Assembly: GCF_019279795.1 (NCBI RefSeq)
Contig: NC_056732.1
Coordinates: 1,080,084,016-1,080,148,015, forward strand
Source of the DNA: Protopterus annectens
Lineage: Eukaryota; Chordata; Ceratodontiformes; Protopteridae
DNA length: 64,000 nucleotides
Reading direction: 5' to 3'
The position numbers and the translations under genes are program-made. Positions 10,520 through 21,189 of this stretch are shown in pieces. The notes under the pieces were generated by a model. That model ran no database searches. It had not been told where the DNA came from and worked only from the letters and a program-made list of their open reading frames with translations. Numbering within the stretch: the first letter of the stretch is position 1; each line of letters opens with the position of its first letter.

Positions 10520-11340
10520 CTATATAAAACACACTGCTTTTCTGGCATATGCGTAGATTCCCAAAGCTTTCACAGTCTGGGATGAGGAAGGATAATGGTC
10601 CAGGGGCCCCTGGAGAATGGTCCTAGCAATGCCTGCTCTGAATTTAGAAAAGGCATCCAACTTATAATGCTCCATAAAGGTACAGACAGTGGACCAAGTT
10701 GCTGCCTCTTGAATAGTTCTAAAGTCTACTCCTTTCCAATAAGCCACAAAAGAGGAAAACAGCCTGGTGGAATGGGCCTTTACCTTGCCTGGATTCACCT
10801 AGCCATTTTGAGTGTAACAAAAAATACTACAGGACAACCAACATGCAATGGTTTGCTTAGAGAGAGGTCGACCCTTCTTTGCCCTTGTGTAGGGAATAAA
10901 AAGGCTTTGAGCCTTTCTGAAATGCTTCATTCTGTCAAGGTAGTACCAGAGTTGCCAGTGCGCATTCAATGTATGAGGTACCCTTATTCTCAACCTCTGG
11001 AAGAACACAGGGAGATCAACAGACAGACTAAGGGCAAATTCTGTGATCACTTTTGGCATGAAAGAGGGATTAGGAAGTAACACAACCCTATCTGGTGAAA
11101 CATCAGGCAAGCTTGTCCCACCATGAAAGCTTGAAACTCAAAGAGGCTCTCCTTATAGATGTCAGAGCAACAAGAAAAACAGTTTTCCATATTAAAAACT
11201 TCAGATCAGCCTAAGCTGCAAGTTTGGAAGGTGGCAAGTTCAGTTTTTTCAGAATGTAGTCGAGATCCCATGAAGGAGGGATTTGCTTGATAGTCTTAAA
11301 TGCAATACTCTTTTTATGAACTGTTTTATTTAAAAAAAAA
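10520..11340 (-). pseudogene. DIRS-D tyrosine recombinase remnant
   Basis: Frame 10520-10798 has VKAHSTR (HxxR box), then ATWSTVCTFMEHY with the Trp and the presumed nucleophile Tyr, then KFRAGIARTILQG. Frame 10799-11110 has NPSFMPKVITEFALSLSV and the Lys-rich SKQTIACWL block. The Arg I box is not seen in either frame. The blocks match YR of DIRS-C and G at roughly the same spacing, with much lower identity. Confidence 0.75.
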
Positions 11341-12712
11341 TAATAAATAATAAATAAATAAATAGGGAGGGATCCAAGTACAGATGGCTGCTAAAAGCAC
11401 CTATATGGACACATGATAAATTACTCTGAAGGAGCTCACACAAATATTTCAAGACCAGAAAGAGGTCAACTTCAAGGGACCCTCTCTGTTCTCATTTATA
11501 CACCACTTAAAAAAACCTCAAAACCTCATTCATTTATAAAAAACTAGATTTTCTAGTTGCAGGTTTTCTGGCCTACTTTAACACCTGCTGCTCATCCTTA
11601 TGAAACAGAGTCAATATTGAATCATCCAGGCTGTCAGCTGTACTTGTTCCAGTCACCCCTGAGACTGCGTAAGCAAATCCAGAATGTGAGGAAGTCTATG
11701 GTAATTGCCCTTGGCCAATATGATAAAGGAGAATCAAGACTGCCTGGGCTAACAGGGGTCACCACAGTGATCTAAGGCATTTCTTTCTGAATCTTCAGAA
11801 GTACCTTTTGAACAGTGGAAATGGTGAAAACACAAAGGAATACTCCTGCCCAAGGAAATGAGAATGCATCAGTCCTCCAAGCCTGGCAGCAAGGATGACC
11901 GGAACAGAATTTCTCCAGCTGTCTGTTCTGAAAGGAGGTGAATAGATCCATCTGAGGCATTTCCCACATCTGGATTAAATCCTGGAACAGCAATGCGTTG
12001 AGCCATCACTTGTGCAGGTCTGCCTAGGATCTGCTCAGTTTGCCTGCCATATTTTGCTCTGACGGGACATATGATGCTTGAAGTCAGAAAATGCTGTACA
12101 GACTGCTCTCGCACCATCCTAGCCAACTAGCACATAGGGTATGACCTCGCATTGCTTTGTTTGCCGAGGTACCACATCACAGTGGAGGTATCTGTATCCA
12201 CCTGAAGAGGACCCACAAGTCCACAGGTGGGGAAGGACTTTCAAGGAGTGGATCACCGCCAACAATTTCTTAATACTGAACTGCTTCTGTGCATCTATGG
12301 GCCCAAGTGGCCTGCACTTGCACTCCCGTTAACACAGATTTGTTTGACTTCAGTTTGGGAGCTCACTGGACAGACTGTGCTAGAACAGGAGGGAAGAAGG
12401 AAGTCCTGGACTGATACTCAACTGAGCTCTCCACCACTGTAACTCTTGTCTGATGAAAGGCAGCACCACCAACTGAGATTCCAGGGAACATAGGTGCCAA
12501 GCCCAACAATTCCAGACATGCAAGTGACTTTTTTTTCATGTGGAGACTGGGCTTGGAGAACCCCTGAAACACCATCTAGTAAGACAGGACTTCATCTTTG
12601 GGAAGAAAAAAAAATTTTTTTTGTTGGTGTTAAGCACCTCAGGAACACAAGCCCTAGCCAGGGTGTCAGACATGACGGTTCAAATTTTAACCCTAACTGA
12701 GACAGCAAGGTC
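11341..12712 (-). pseudogene. DIRS-D RNase H-YR linker and RT end, highly decayed
   Basis: An A-rich run (about 11333-11365) starts the segment. The decayed linker before YR is visible near 11570-11900, including WAGVFLCVFTI-like text in place of the conserved Y-F-P-P-L-P-L-L block. RNase H traces appear as short frames between 11869 and 12440. Near 12592-12712 minus-strand text LGLKFEPSCLTP continues the RT just after the YLDD-like motif at 17140-17151, across Gypsy-1. No frame is long enough to code. Confidence 0.5.
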
Positions 12713-12715
12713 GAG

Positions 12716-12717
<2 letters not shown>
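12713..12717. repeat. GAGAC, left target-site duplication of Gypsy-1
   Basis: GAGAC immediately precedes the 5' LTR and recurs at 17084-17088 after the 3' LTR. Five bases is the usual Gypsy length. The two sides rejoin a continuous DIRS-D RT, which supports it. Confidence 0.7.
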
Positions 12718-12803
<86 letters not shown>

Positions 12804-13040
12804 GCATCTTTAAGAAGCATTTCAAGCTCAGTATGTGCATATAAATAGCAAGCATGTGCTAGCTTCAGTGCCATTTTGAGAGTGCAGCCAGAGAGTGAGC
12901 ATGTTATGAGTGTAACAGCTAGTTTATAAGTTTACCCAAGTTAAAGTCATTAAGCCTCAATCCTGATGCATTTGTACAGAATAAAGCTGCTTGAACAGAA
13001 CCCATGAACACTCATCTATTTTATCCTGAATGGACAAGCG
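12718..13040 (+). repeat. Gypsy-1 5' LTR, with long (TG)n
   Basis: It opens with about 42 TG units (12718-12801), then GCATCTTTAAGAAGC, a TATAAA box (12840-12845) and an AATAAA signal (12980-12985). It is homologous over its length with 16774-17083. The 3' LTR begins TGTAGAATAG before its TG run; that lead is absent here, so the TG run has expanded or replaced the LTR start. Confidence 0.88.
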
Positions 13041-13043
13041 AAA

Positions 13044-13062
13044 TGGTGTCAGAACTGGGATT
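13044..13062 (+). promoter_or_regulatory. Gypsy-1 primer-binding site (tRNA-Leu-like)
   Basis: TGGTGTCAGAACTGGGATT lies three bases after the LTR. Vertebrate tRNA-Leu ends in ...TGACACCA, whose complement is TGGTGTCAG, so tRNA-Leu is the likely primer for minus-strand DNA. Gypsy-2 has a decayed form of the same site. Confidence 0.7.
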
Positions 13063-14030
13063 ACAGAGATCGCTTTTTAGAGCTACAAGGTGCAGAGTTA
13101 ATAGTGAAGGTAAATTACAAACGGAGCACAAAAAAGGCCAGAAAATCTGAAGGTAATGAAAACTTGCATGAATGATTTTACAAAAATTAAAACGGAGCAT
13201 TACAAGGGCACAAACCGCATTATTAAAACTAGCGAGAGGCACAAAAGGCATTAAAGGATATGTTTAAAATTAAGATATCTGATAAAACAATCAGAAAAGT
13301 ACATAAGGGGTTTGGAATTACCTTGGAATTGCAAAACTAGCTTGCTTAATGTAAAACGGGCATGTCTGGAGTAAAACGAGCACAAGAAATGAATAATGGG
13401 CACAGAAAAAGACTATGTGAGCAAAACAAATACAAAAAGGGCAAAAAGGGCACATTAAGCATAAATAAAGCAAGGCAACCATGTTTTTTCAAAGTACTAT
13501 GTTTTGGCATAACTACTATTTCGCACTGTGTTAACGGCATAACTAGTTATTTGAAGTATCTGTGTGTAAAGTGCTTATACGTGTGTGCCTATTACTGTGC
13601 ATTTATTCCGAAGAGTATGTGTGCAAGGTGCAACTATTTTGTTAAGTACAGTCAAAATACAGACATTTCAAAAAGTTTCTTGTGCTGGGTGTGTCTATTC
13701 GCAAAGTAGTGCCATTACAGTGCTTCTTGCACTGTAGAGAGTTATTTAACAAAGTAGACCCATTTTGGGAAAGTTTCAGTGCAGTATGGTTATTTGCAAA
13801 GTGCAGTTATTTGAAATGTTTTTACTGAGTTTCTTCTGTCCAGTTTATTCGCACAGTGCAGTTACTTTGAAAGGTTTCTTACACTAAGAGGGGATTTCTT
13901 ACAGTACAGTTATTTCAAGAGTATTCAGAGGCCCAAGAGTCTTATTTTGCAAAGTTCAGTTATTCAGAGGCTTGTTGTGCTACTGGGCAGAGTTACAAAT
14001 ACTGGCATAAATTTCTGGCATACGTGCAGA
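13063..14030 (+). other. Gypsy-1 leader, no recognisable gene
   Basis: This is an A/T-rich leader between the primer-binding site and gag. Short frames (for example 13362-13709) show no domain I know. Repeated GTGCAGTTATTT-like phrases between about 13740 and 13980 suggest imperfect short-period repeats. Confidence 0.5.
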
Positions 14031-15015
14031 TGAATTTCAAAAACATCACCACTTGTATTTGATCAGAATACTGCAGAGAATTGGAGAATATTTGAGCAAA
14101 AGTACAATATTTTTACACAATCAGCTTATTCTGACAAAGATGCACATACCAGGGCATTCATTTTGGTAAACTTAGCTGGGTCAGAGGCCATTGAAACAGT
14201 GCGTTCAATTGTGTATGCACCAGCAGTATATGAAGGAGATGGTGAAAACAGTCATACTACTGTACAGGTGATATCGAGGGAAGACAGTGTGCTTGAAATG
14301 CAAATTTAGGGAAATGTGTAACCCCCAGACAAATATTACATTAGAGAGGCATTTATTTTATACACGAGATCAGAAACCAGGGGAAACTTTTGCAGCTTAC
14401 ATTACTGACCTAAGAAACAAAGCTAAAACAAGTTGGTTTGGTGACTTAAAAGATGAGTTGATAGACAGGCTTGTGTGTGACATTAAAAGTACTGCAGTGA
14501 AAAAGATTTTGCTTCGTGACAGTGATCTAATGCTGAGCAAAACTACTGAGATTTGTCAAATCAATAAAGTTACAGAAAGGCACACAAGTATGTTTGCGAG
14601 TGATAAGAGCATGGTTTCAGCAGGCTCCAGAGCAAATGTAGACAGGATGCAACACATGACTAGCAGAAGCAGGCCTAAGCACATGGTACCTGGTACCCTG
14701 CAGGCTCCCCAGGTAAAACCCATAATTTTGCAGCGCATTATAAGAAAAGGACATGCTCAGTGCAGTACAAGGGTGAGTCAGTAAAACCCAAATCCAGCTT
14801 TATTGTTAACTATCGCAATTGTGGTGCCAATCTGGAGTCTACAAGGGAAAAATACTTTGGTCAGCAATGCCACGAGTGTAAAAATGGAACCATTTTCAGA
14901 AGTTTTGCAAATCAAGTAAACCTCACACAGTTACAAAGAAGGGTCACCCAAAAAAGCAAGTTGATCATACAGAGACCAGTAATTCTACTTTCTACGGAAA
15001 AGGTTGATGCAGTGA
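14031..15015 (+). pseudogene. gag: Gypsy-1 gag with degraded zinc knuckles
   Basis: A first stretch has AYSDKDAHTRAFILVNLAGSE (capsid start), shared with Gypsy-2. After a frame change, 14287-14784 has TRDQKPGETFAAYITDLRNK and VCDIKSTAVKKILLRDSDLML, the Mag-clade capsid pattern. Near 14810-14920 are CGANLE...GQQCHECKNG remnants of two CCHC zinc knuckles. At least three frame changes and stops break it. Confidence 0.8.
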
Positions 15016-15029
15016 ATTTGTTGGCAGAG

Positions 15030-15219
15030 TGAAGTGTTTTTTACTGTCCAAATCAATGCTAAATCCACTGAACTTAAAGTGAACACTGGCTCAGAGTGTA
15101 ATGTTATGTTAGCAGACACATTTGCTCAGGTGAGGACTGGTGAACAACTCAATGTGGCTAGCTGTGCAAAACTTGTTGCTTCTGGAGGTGAAGAAATTCA
15201 AACCAAAAGGTCAGTATAG
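15030..15219 (+). pseudogene. Gypsy-1 aspartic protease, active-site Asp lost
   Basis: The frame has FTVQINAKSTELKVNTGSEC followed by NVML. In retroviral-type aspartic proteases the motif is D-T/S-G; here the Asp is Asn (NTG), so activity is not expected even apart from the broken context. It lies directly between gag and RT, as in Gypsy elements. Confidence 0.75.
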
Positions 15220-15307
15220 CTTTCATGTTACTTAGCTAGGAACTGTTACAACTTGTTATTCTATGTAGCCTGAAGAAAGGTGCAGTCATTAGTGGGTCTT
15301 AGACAGT

Positions 15308-15815
15308 TTGAGAATGAATTTGCTCTCCTTTCCCAAAGTTAATCATATAAGCACATATTCTAGTTCCAATTTTATTGGAGCTATTTTTTCAAAGTACGCT
15401 GATGTTTTCGATGACGAGTTGGGCAAACTTCCAGTTATATATTCTATGAAGTTAGACCCAGAGGTCAGTCCAGTGGTCAGACCGGCCAGAAAAGGTCTGA
15501 TAGCTACACAAGACAAAGTTAAAGCTCAACTGGGTAAAATGGTGCAGCATGGTGTGATTTTTATCCAGTCACAGAACCAAATGAATGGGTGCCATCCATG
15601 GTAGCAGCCCACAAGAAAGGCACAGAAGAAATCGGAGTATGTACTGACCGTAGAAATTTGAACAGAGCATCGAAGAGACCGCATCTTCCAATACGTACAC
15701 AGTCAAGGAAGTCACAGCCCTAATGCCAAATGTCACTTTTTTCTGTCTTGGACGCAAAAAGTTCATTTTACCAAGTAATGCTTGATCTCAAATCCTCATT
15801 ACTTACTACTTTCAC
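15308..15815 (+). pseudogene. pol: Gypsy-1 reverse transcriptase, N-terminal part
   Basis: KYADVFDDELGKLPVIYSMK is the linker before Gypsy RT, followed by PVVRPARKGLIATQDKVKAQ. Further blocks (VLDAKSSFYQVMLD-like, near 15745-15790) reach RT motif A in other frames. The sequence then stops matching RT and becomes integrase. No YxDD palm motif is present. Confidence 0.8.
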
Positions 15816-16173
15816 TGATAAACTCTTACTCGAACTGGTTTGAGATTGATTTGTTAACTAATCTAATGTCCACTACTATTACCAAGCTGAAATGTCATTT
15901 CTCAGTAGTCCACACAAAGTTATTTCTGACAATGGTAACCAATTTACCAGTCAGTTGTTTCAGAAATTTGCAAAAGAATGGGACTTTGTACATGTCACTA
16001 GTAGTCCAGAGTATCCAAAGTCAAATGGACTAGCTGAACGTGCAGTACAGAGTGGAAAGCAATTGGTGGAGAAATCAAAGTGCGATAACACAGATGTCTT
16101 TTTGAATTCACTTAATCTCAGAAACGTACCCCGTGACGATATACTTGGTTTCCCTGCTCAGAGACTTATCTAG
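15816..16173 (+). pseudogene. Gypsy-1 integrase, core C-terminal part
   Basis: The block reads YSNWFEIDLL, then HKVISDNGNQFTSQLFQKFA and PKSNGLAERAVQSGKQL, giving the second Asp (SDNG) and the Glu (LAER) of the D,D-35-E core. The N-terminal zinc domain and first Asp are missing through the deletion. The tail (to about 16360) has decayed linker text also found in Gypsy-2, left of DIRS-E. Confidence 0.82.
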
Positions 16174-16761
16174 GCAAACCAGAACAACAGTGCCTATTAA
16201 TTCCAATTTGAGGCCTAAAGCTAAGAACAGGACAATATGAGCTCAAGTTTTTAGAAAACGTTCTTTCCAGAAGTCCAGTTATGACAAATCGAGCAGATTT
16301 CTTCATTCACTGGAAGGAGGAGACCGTGAGGATACAAACAAAAGGTTTCGACCAGATTGATCAAGTAATAGGTATATGTCCAAGCAGAGATCCTACTCCA
16401 TAATCAGAGGGTGTAGAGTACAGGAAAAATCGCAGACAATCTTCCTGTACCAGAATCTATATCACAGCACTGTTCCTGTGATGCAGACTCTAGATCTCAG
16501 AGCAATCCAGACAATGTTCCTGTTGCAGAACGTCTTACCTTCTACTTCCATTCCTGAAGTTCCCAAAGTTTAACATTCAGCACAGACAGTCCCAAGTTGC
16601 TAGACCCAATTCCAGTTTCTCTGTCACACAAATTTGTCATATTTCCAGACCTAGTGTGACATAATTGTCTATATGTATTTAGTTCTGTATAATTGCACAA
16701 CAAAGAATTATTTGTATCAACTGCAGGTCAATCAATGTCAGTATTGCATGACTCATTTCTC

Positions 16762-16773
16762 AAAGAGGGAGGA
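16762..16773 (+). promoter_or_regulatory. Gypsy-1 polypurine tract
   Basis: AAAGAGGGAGGA lies directly before the 3' LTR (TGTAG...). It is the expected primer for plus-strand DNA. Gypsy-2 has AGTGGGAGGA at the matching place. Confidence 0.75.
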
Positions 16774-16780
16774 TGTAGAA

Positions 16781-16843
<63 letters not shown>

Positions 16844-17083
16844 GTATCTTTAAGTGTTTCAAGGTCAGCACATTCATATAAATAGCAAGCATGTGCTAGC
16901 TTCAGTGCCATTTTAAGAGTGCAGCCAGAGAGTGAGCATGTACGAGTGTGACAGCTAGTTTGTTTATAAGTTTACCCAAGTTAAATTTATCAAGCTTCAA
17001 GCCTGATGTGTTTGTACATAATAAAGCTGCTTGAACAGAACCCACAAAGGCTTGTCTATTGCATCCTAACTGGATAAGTGACG
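16774..17083 (+). repeat. Gypsy-1 3' LTR
   Basis: It starts TGTAGAATAG, then a TG run (about 16783-16842), TATAAA (16877-16882) and AATAAA (17020-17025). It is followed by GAGAC. It differs from the 5' LTR by scattered substitutions and small indels, so the insertion is not recent. Confidence 0.88.
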
Positions 17084-17088
17084 GAGAC

Positions 17089-17640
17089 CTTCTCTAGCAG
17101 TTCCAAACACCTGGCTACAGACTCTGCACAGATCGGCAAGTCTTCCAAGTAAGGAAAAATGTAATTTCCAAGAGTCCGACAGTGGGTCACTATCAGAGCA
17201 AAGCATTTGGTAAATACTCAAGGTGCAGTGGATAGCCCAACGGGCAATGCAGAGAACAAATGTGAACCAAACAACAAATCTTAGATGATTCGAAATGAGC
17301 AATGGGGATATGGTGATACACATCCTTCAAGTCTAGGGTCACCATGAAGCAGTGGTCTGCACAAGAGAATGCACTGTCTGCAAGGTGAGTACACCGAACA
17401 CGAGGACCTTGACAAAGGTAAGACTGGTTCAAAACCAGACTCCATGATGGCTCTTTTTTGGGAACCAGGAAATTTCTGAAGTACAAACTTTTCATTCTTT
17501 CCAAAGGAGGGACTGGTTCTATGACTACACACCGCTTTGAATTCAGCGCTTACCAGAACATAGGAGGAACTAAAGTTTAGGCCAGTGGGTGGACCACCAA
17601 AAACTATCCTGCTTAATGGAGGGAAATAAAGTGGCACACA
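17089..17640 (-). pseudogene. pol: DIRS-D reverse transcriptase, N-terminal to palm
   Basis: Minus-strand frames 17193-17504, 17281-17637 and 17066-17323 give VPKKEPSWSLVLNQS, MVTLDLKDVYHHIPIAHFES (motif A) and YFPYLED-like text where the main family has YPYLDD (17140-17151, reading Y-L-E-D). The first catalytic Asp is therefore Glu. Gypsy-1 cuts it just after this motif. Confidence 0.78.
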
Positions 17641-18888
17641 ATCTCAAGTTTTTAACTCATCAGAAAAGTGTTGACTCTGCAATCAAGCATACCTCCTCAT
17701 CACCACTGATGTCGCTGCATTTCTAGAAACGATGTCAGCCCCTTCCAAGGACACTGCTTAAAGCATGTTTAGACACTTGAGAAACACTGGAAACAATATT
17801 TTGACAGAATTTTGCTCAGCAGTTAACGATGCAGCAAAATTACTCAACACAAACTTCTACATAAAACACTGGTAGTTAAACACTAACATCTACTGTGCTG
17901 GACTGCACCCGATTCTTTCCTCAGACTCTACTCACTTGGCTAGCTTATCTGAAGGGACCGAGTTTGATGGACAGTCTTTTCATTGGAAAAGGTCACTGGG
18001 GACAGAGAAGCAGGGTCCGTTGACAAGGGGGTTTGGAGACCAGGCATGATCAAGCACACCCTTGAACACTTATTTAGGCAGATATTCATTCAGCAGGAGG
18101 AAAATTTCAAGCTTTCTTAAACACATCCTCCAATGCTAGGATCAATGGAGGGAAGATAGTCACATCTGAGGCCTCATCCTCCAAAAGATCATATACCCAG
18201 GGGCAGCTAAAGATTGCTCCCAGTTGAACACATCCTTAAATCTAGAATGCACCTGAGAAAAAGAGAACTGGTTGTTTGGGTTTCTGAACCTGTTCATCCT
18301 CAAAAGAAAACTGACTGATCAGATGACACTTCAGAAACCTCAGATTCCAGATTCCCTTCAAAATTATGCTCCCTGGGTGTCTCAATGGGGATAGGAGAGC
18401 CACAGTGATGCATAACTTGGGTTTGTACCCCATAATCAACTGCATGAACAATGGATCTAGCCATAGTCACCATCTCAGATGGAAACAGTCAAAGACTGCT
18501 GCCCTGCAACATGGTTGGCCTTCTGTCTTTTTTACATTCCCACCATGTAAAAATCCCAGGGAGAGATTTAAACACTGGCAAAAGATTCTGCATCACTAAC
18601 TTTCCCCCTGCACGTAAAGTGTCTGGATCTCCTGGATCTGATCCAGGCAATGGCACAGCTCTGGAACAAGTGCTTGATCCTAATTTCATGCACAGCTGTG
18701 GTACTAACACCACACTAGGGGACCTGGAGACAAAAGAAGGTCACTGCTAATAGTCTGCCTAAAGCTACTGCAGAGTCACAAGCAGTAGATAGAAGCATAT
18801 TTCACAATTTCTATGGTTTTAGGGGCACAAAGGGTAGATGGTTGTAGGGGGAAGCACCATGTCTAGAGCCATCAAGTCAGGGGACAAA
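17641..18888 (-). pseudogene. gag: DIRS-D gag remnant
   Basis: Near 17650-17750 the minus strand reads SLEGADIVSRNAATSVVMRR followed by YA, stop, LQSQ. This aligns with the core block SLEASCRAAVTGSVLRRHAWLKEQ of the main family. Upstream (17750-18888) is low-similarity, stop-rich text; an acidic D/E/S stretch near 18150-18200 may be the acidic patch. Penelope-1 lies next to it. Confidence 0.6.
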
Positions 18889-18918
18889 AAAAAATAGCCA
18901 GATCAATAATAAAATACT
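18889..18918. repeat. 30-bp direct repeat, left flank of Penelope-1
   Basis: The 30 bases beginning AAAAAATAGCCAGATCAAT are repeated exactly at 20645-20674. They bracket the Penelope-like copy and are not found in the other Penelope copy, so they are read as a long target-site duplication. Confidence 0.8.
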
Positions 18919-19153
18919 AACACCACGAACACAGGAACTGCTGTTCAGCACAAATATAAGAAAACCACACAGCGAAAGCCAGATAAGCAAATTTATTTCT
19001 CTAGCGCCTCGGCCACAATAAGCCTTCAAGGAGTAATACATAGCATTACCTAAAACCTTATATAGTCCCAGCTCCATCAATAAAACAATTAAACAATTAT
19101 CAATTGAACAATTAAAATATTTATAGAAACAAATAAAGTGACATCCATTAAAT

Positions 19154-19510
19154 TCATATAACACATTTCCAGCAACATTCTGCATTTAAACCCTTTGGAG
19201 TTAATGTATCGAATTTCAAAATAAACATTGTTTCTTTTCTTAAAAGCTTTAATCTACACATTTGTTCATCTAAATATTTCATCTCTACCTGTTTTAAAAT
19301 AGTAGCTTTTAATTCTGTACTTCCATCATGATATTTATTAAAATGAAGAGCCAAGGGGCTCTCCATTTTATTTACCCTTATGTCTCTCAAATGTTCTAAT
19401 AGACGTATTTTAAACATGCTCTTTGTTTGCCCAATGTAAAACATATTGCAAGTACATTTGATAGCATAAATAACTCCCTCTGTACGACAAATACTCCATT
19501 TGATTCAAAT
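19154..19510 (-). pseudogene. Penelope-1 GIY-YIG endonuclease
   Basis: GIY-YIG nucleases nick DNA; in Penelope elements this is the C-terminal domain thought to prime insertion. The text reads VIYAIKC (the GIY part, near 19465-19485), then FYIGQTKSMFKIRLLEHLRD (YIG plus the conserved Arg and the EH pair), then SPLALHFNKYH. The domain is in another frame than the RT, with the frameshift near 19485-19500, so the two are no longer fused. Confidence 0.85.
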
Positions 19511-20644
19511 CTAATATTATTTATATATAAAAAATTCACAATATATGAACATCCAATACATTTGCCACATGGCTTAGTACCCTTCATATAGATCTGCTGA
19601 TTTAACCGAACCCCTGGTCTTTGAAATTTAGTATACGCAACCATATCCTTGATACTTCTTCCTCTCTTATATGAAAAAATTAATTTCTTTAGTGTCAATT
19701 TATCTAATTCTTTAAAACTTTTTAAAAATTCACAAAAATGAGAAATATAATATTTAATATTGTCACTTAATATATTATATTTGGAAACAAAAAATAAATT
19801 GTCTGCTTTATCATCCTTACTAACATTATTCCTATTTAACACTTTCTTATTTTTATACCTAACATTTAATATATTCTGTTCACTTCTATTAATACTATTT
19901 TCATCAAATTTTCTAGTTTTAAACATCAATTTTGTAAGTTCTAATTCTTTTCTAAATATCCAATCTTCATTACAAAGTCTGGAGATTCTCAAAAATTCTC
20001 CAAAGGGTAAAGACTCCAAAGTATGTTTGGGATGACAACTATTTCCCATCACAAAATTATTTACTACTCCAAATTTCCTATATATACTAGTGCTAATATT
20101 TTTACCTACAACTCCCAACAAATTAATATCCAAGAAAGAGACTCTATTGCCAACTTGTAAACCATCAAAATTTATACCAAACCTATTTATCTGAATGTCT
20201 TCTACAAAGTTGGATACCAAGTCCCTACCACCATCACATACAAAAATTAAATCATCTATGTATCTACAATATGATTTTACATATTTTTTTAAAAATATTT
20301 TACTACAGATACATTCCTTTTCAACCAACCCCATAAATATATCTGCATACATGGGTGCAAAAGGGGCACCCATGGCAGTACCTTGTGTTTGATGATAAAT
20401 TTGATTTTCAAAATAGTAAACATTGTTCTCCAAGCAGAACTGAACTAAATCTAACACATAATGAGTTAAAGGGCTATTCCCCATACAATGTAATAAAGCT
20501 TCTAAACCAAATAGATGTTTAATATTGGTGTAAAGACTTCGTACATCCAAAGTTATCCAATACATATTTTTAGTCCACTTAATATACCTAATTTTTTCTA
20601 AAAAATCAAGAGAGTCTCTAATACATGAAGGAAGTAACATATAT
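19500..20644 (-). pseudogene. Penelope-1 reverse transcriptase (open but truncated and unfused)
   Basis: Blocks in order are WITLDVRSLYTNIKH (motif A), QTQGTAMGAPFAPMYADIFMG (motif B), YCRYIDDLIFV with the catalytic YIDD at 20251-20262, and a C-terminal CGKCIGCSY zinc-binding pair just before the endonuclease. No stop lies between the first visible codon and the frameshift. The N-terminal domain seen in Penelope-2 is absent. The telomerase-like palm and the downstream GIY-YIG leave little doubt of the family. Confidence 0.88.
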
Positions 20645-21189
20645 AAAAAATAGCCAGATCAATAATAAAATACTGGCTACAAAGTCAACATAGTAAAAAA
20701 AATGGACAAAGCCCCACTATTCTCCGTTTAATAGCAATCTGAAGTCTATTTCTGTATGGATATGGTTCTTAAAGTACCAAATAAAATAATAGTTTCAATA
20801 ATTCCAAGCAGAAAACACATGCACAAAAATCCACTGATTTTGTAAAAAAAAAAAATGCTAGCATCAGTCTAAATGAATGGATACAGGCTAAAACAGTATT
20901 AGACAAGAAACAAATCATACCCAGATGACAAATTCTTGACAGGAATGTTTAACATATATAATGGCACCAAAAATTGTGATTTAAAAAATTAAATGTTGTA
21001 ATCCTGCACAATCAGCAAGTTCTCTTATCAAAACATACAAATTAAGCTTTTAAACAACATATGCATTACTGTGCTTGTCAAAGTGAAAAGAATTTCTAAT
21101 CAGAAAAAAGTCATAGCAGCAGAATACACTATTCAAGCACCAACAGGAAAAAGCAGAGAGAGGGAAAAAAAACTTGAAAGGGTATCTTA
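20645..21189 (-). other. DIRS-D gag 5' region or leader, no readable block
   Basis: By position this should be the N-terminal part of DIRS-D gag and leader. The DNA is A/T-rich and full of stops, and I cannot find the CxxC...HxxC module. The first 30 bases are the right copy of the Penelope-1 target repeat. Confidence 0.4.

Larger units (their letters stand above)
12718..17083 (+). mobile_element. Gypsy-1, Mag-like LTR retrotransposon with internal deletion
   Basis: It has two LTRs (12718-~13040 and 16774-~17083), a tRNA-Leu-like primer-binding site, and gag, protease, partial RT and partial integrase in Gypsy order. The internal region is only about 3.7 kb because RT passes directly into integrase near 15815, losing most of RT and all of RNase H. 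Every frame has stops. It sits in the RT of DIRS-D between GAGAC repeats. Gypsy-2 on the minus strand is a second member of the same family. Confidence 0.9.
18919..20644 (-). mobile_element. Penelope-1, 5'-truncated Penelope-like element
   Basis: RT followed by a GIY-YIG endonuclease on the minus strand defines a Penelope-like element. It starts inside the RT-proximal region at 20644, so the N-terminal domain and any 5' pLTR are missing. The 3' UTR (18919-19150) has CTCTAGCGCCTCGG, shared with Penelope-2. It is one of the less damaged genes in the window: the RT frame is open for over 370 codons. Confidence 0.9.

Noticed and set aside
12592..12874. His-Thr and Cys-Val repeat proteins (HTHT..., CVCV...)
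   Set aside because: They are translations of the (TG)n microsatellite in the Gypsy-1 LTR, not genes.
18489..18750. Overlapping frames in both strands suggesting a host exon
   Set aside because: They lie where DIRS-D gag is expected and show no splice-site or domain support.
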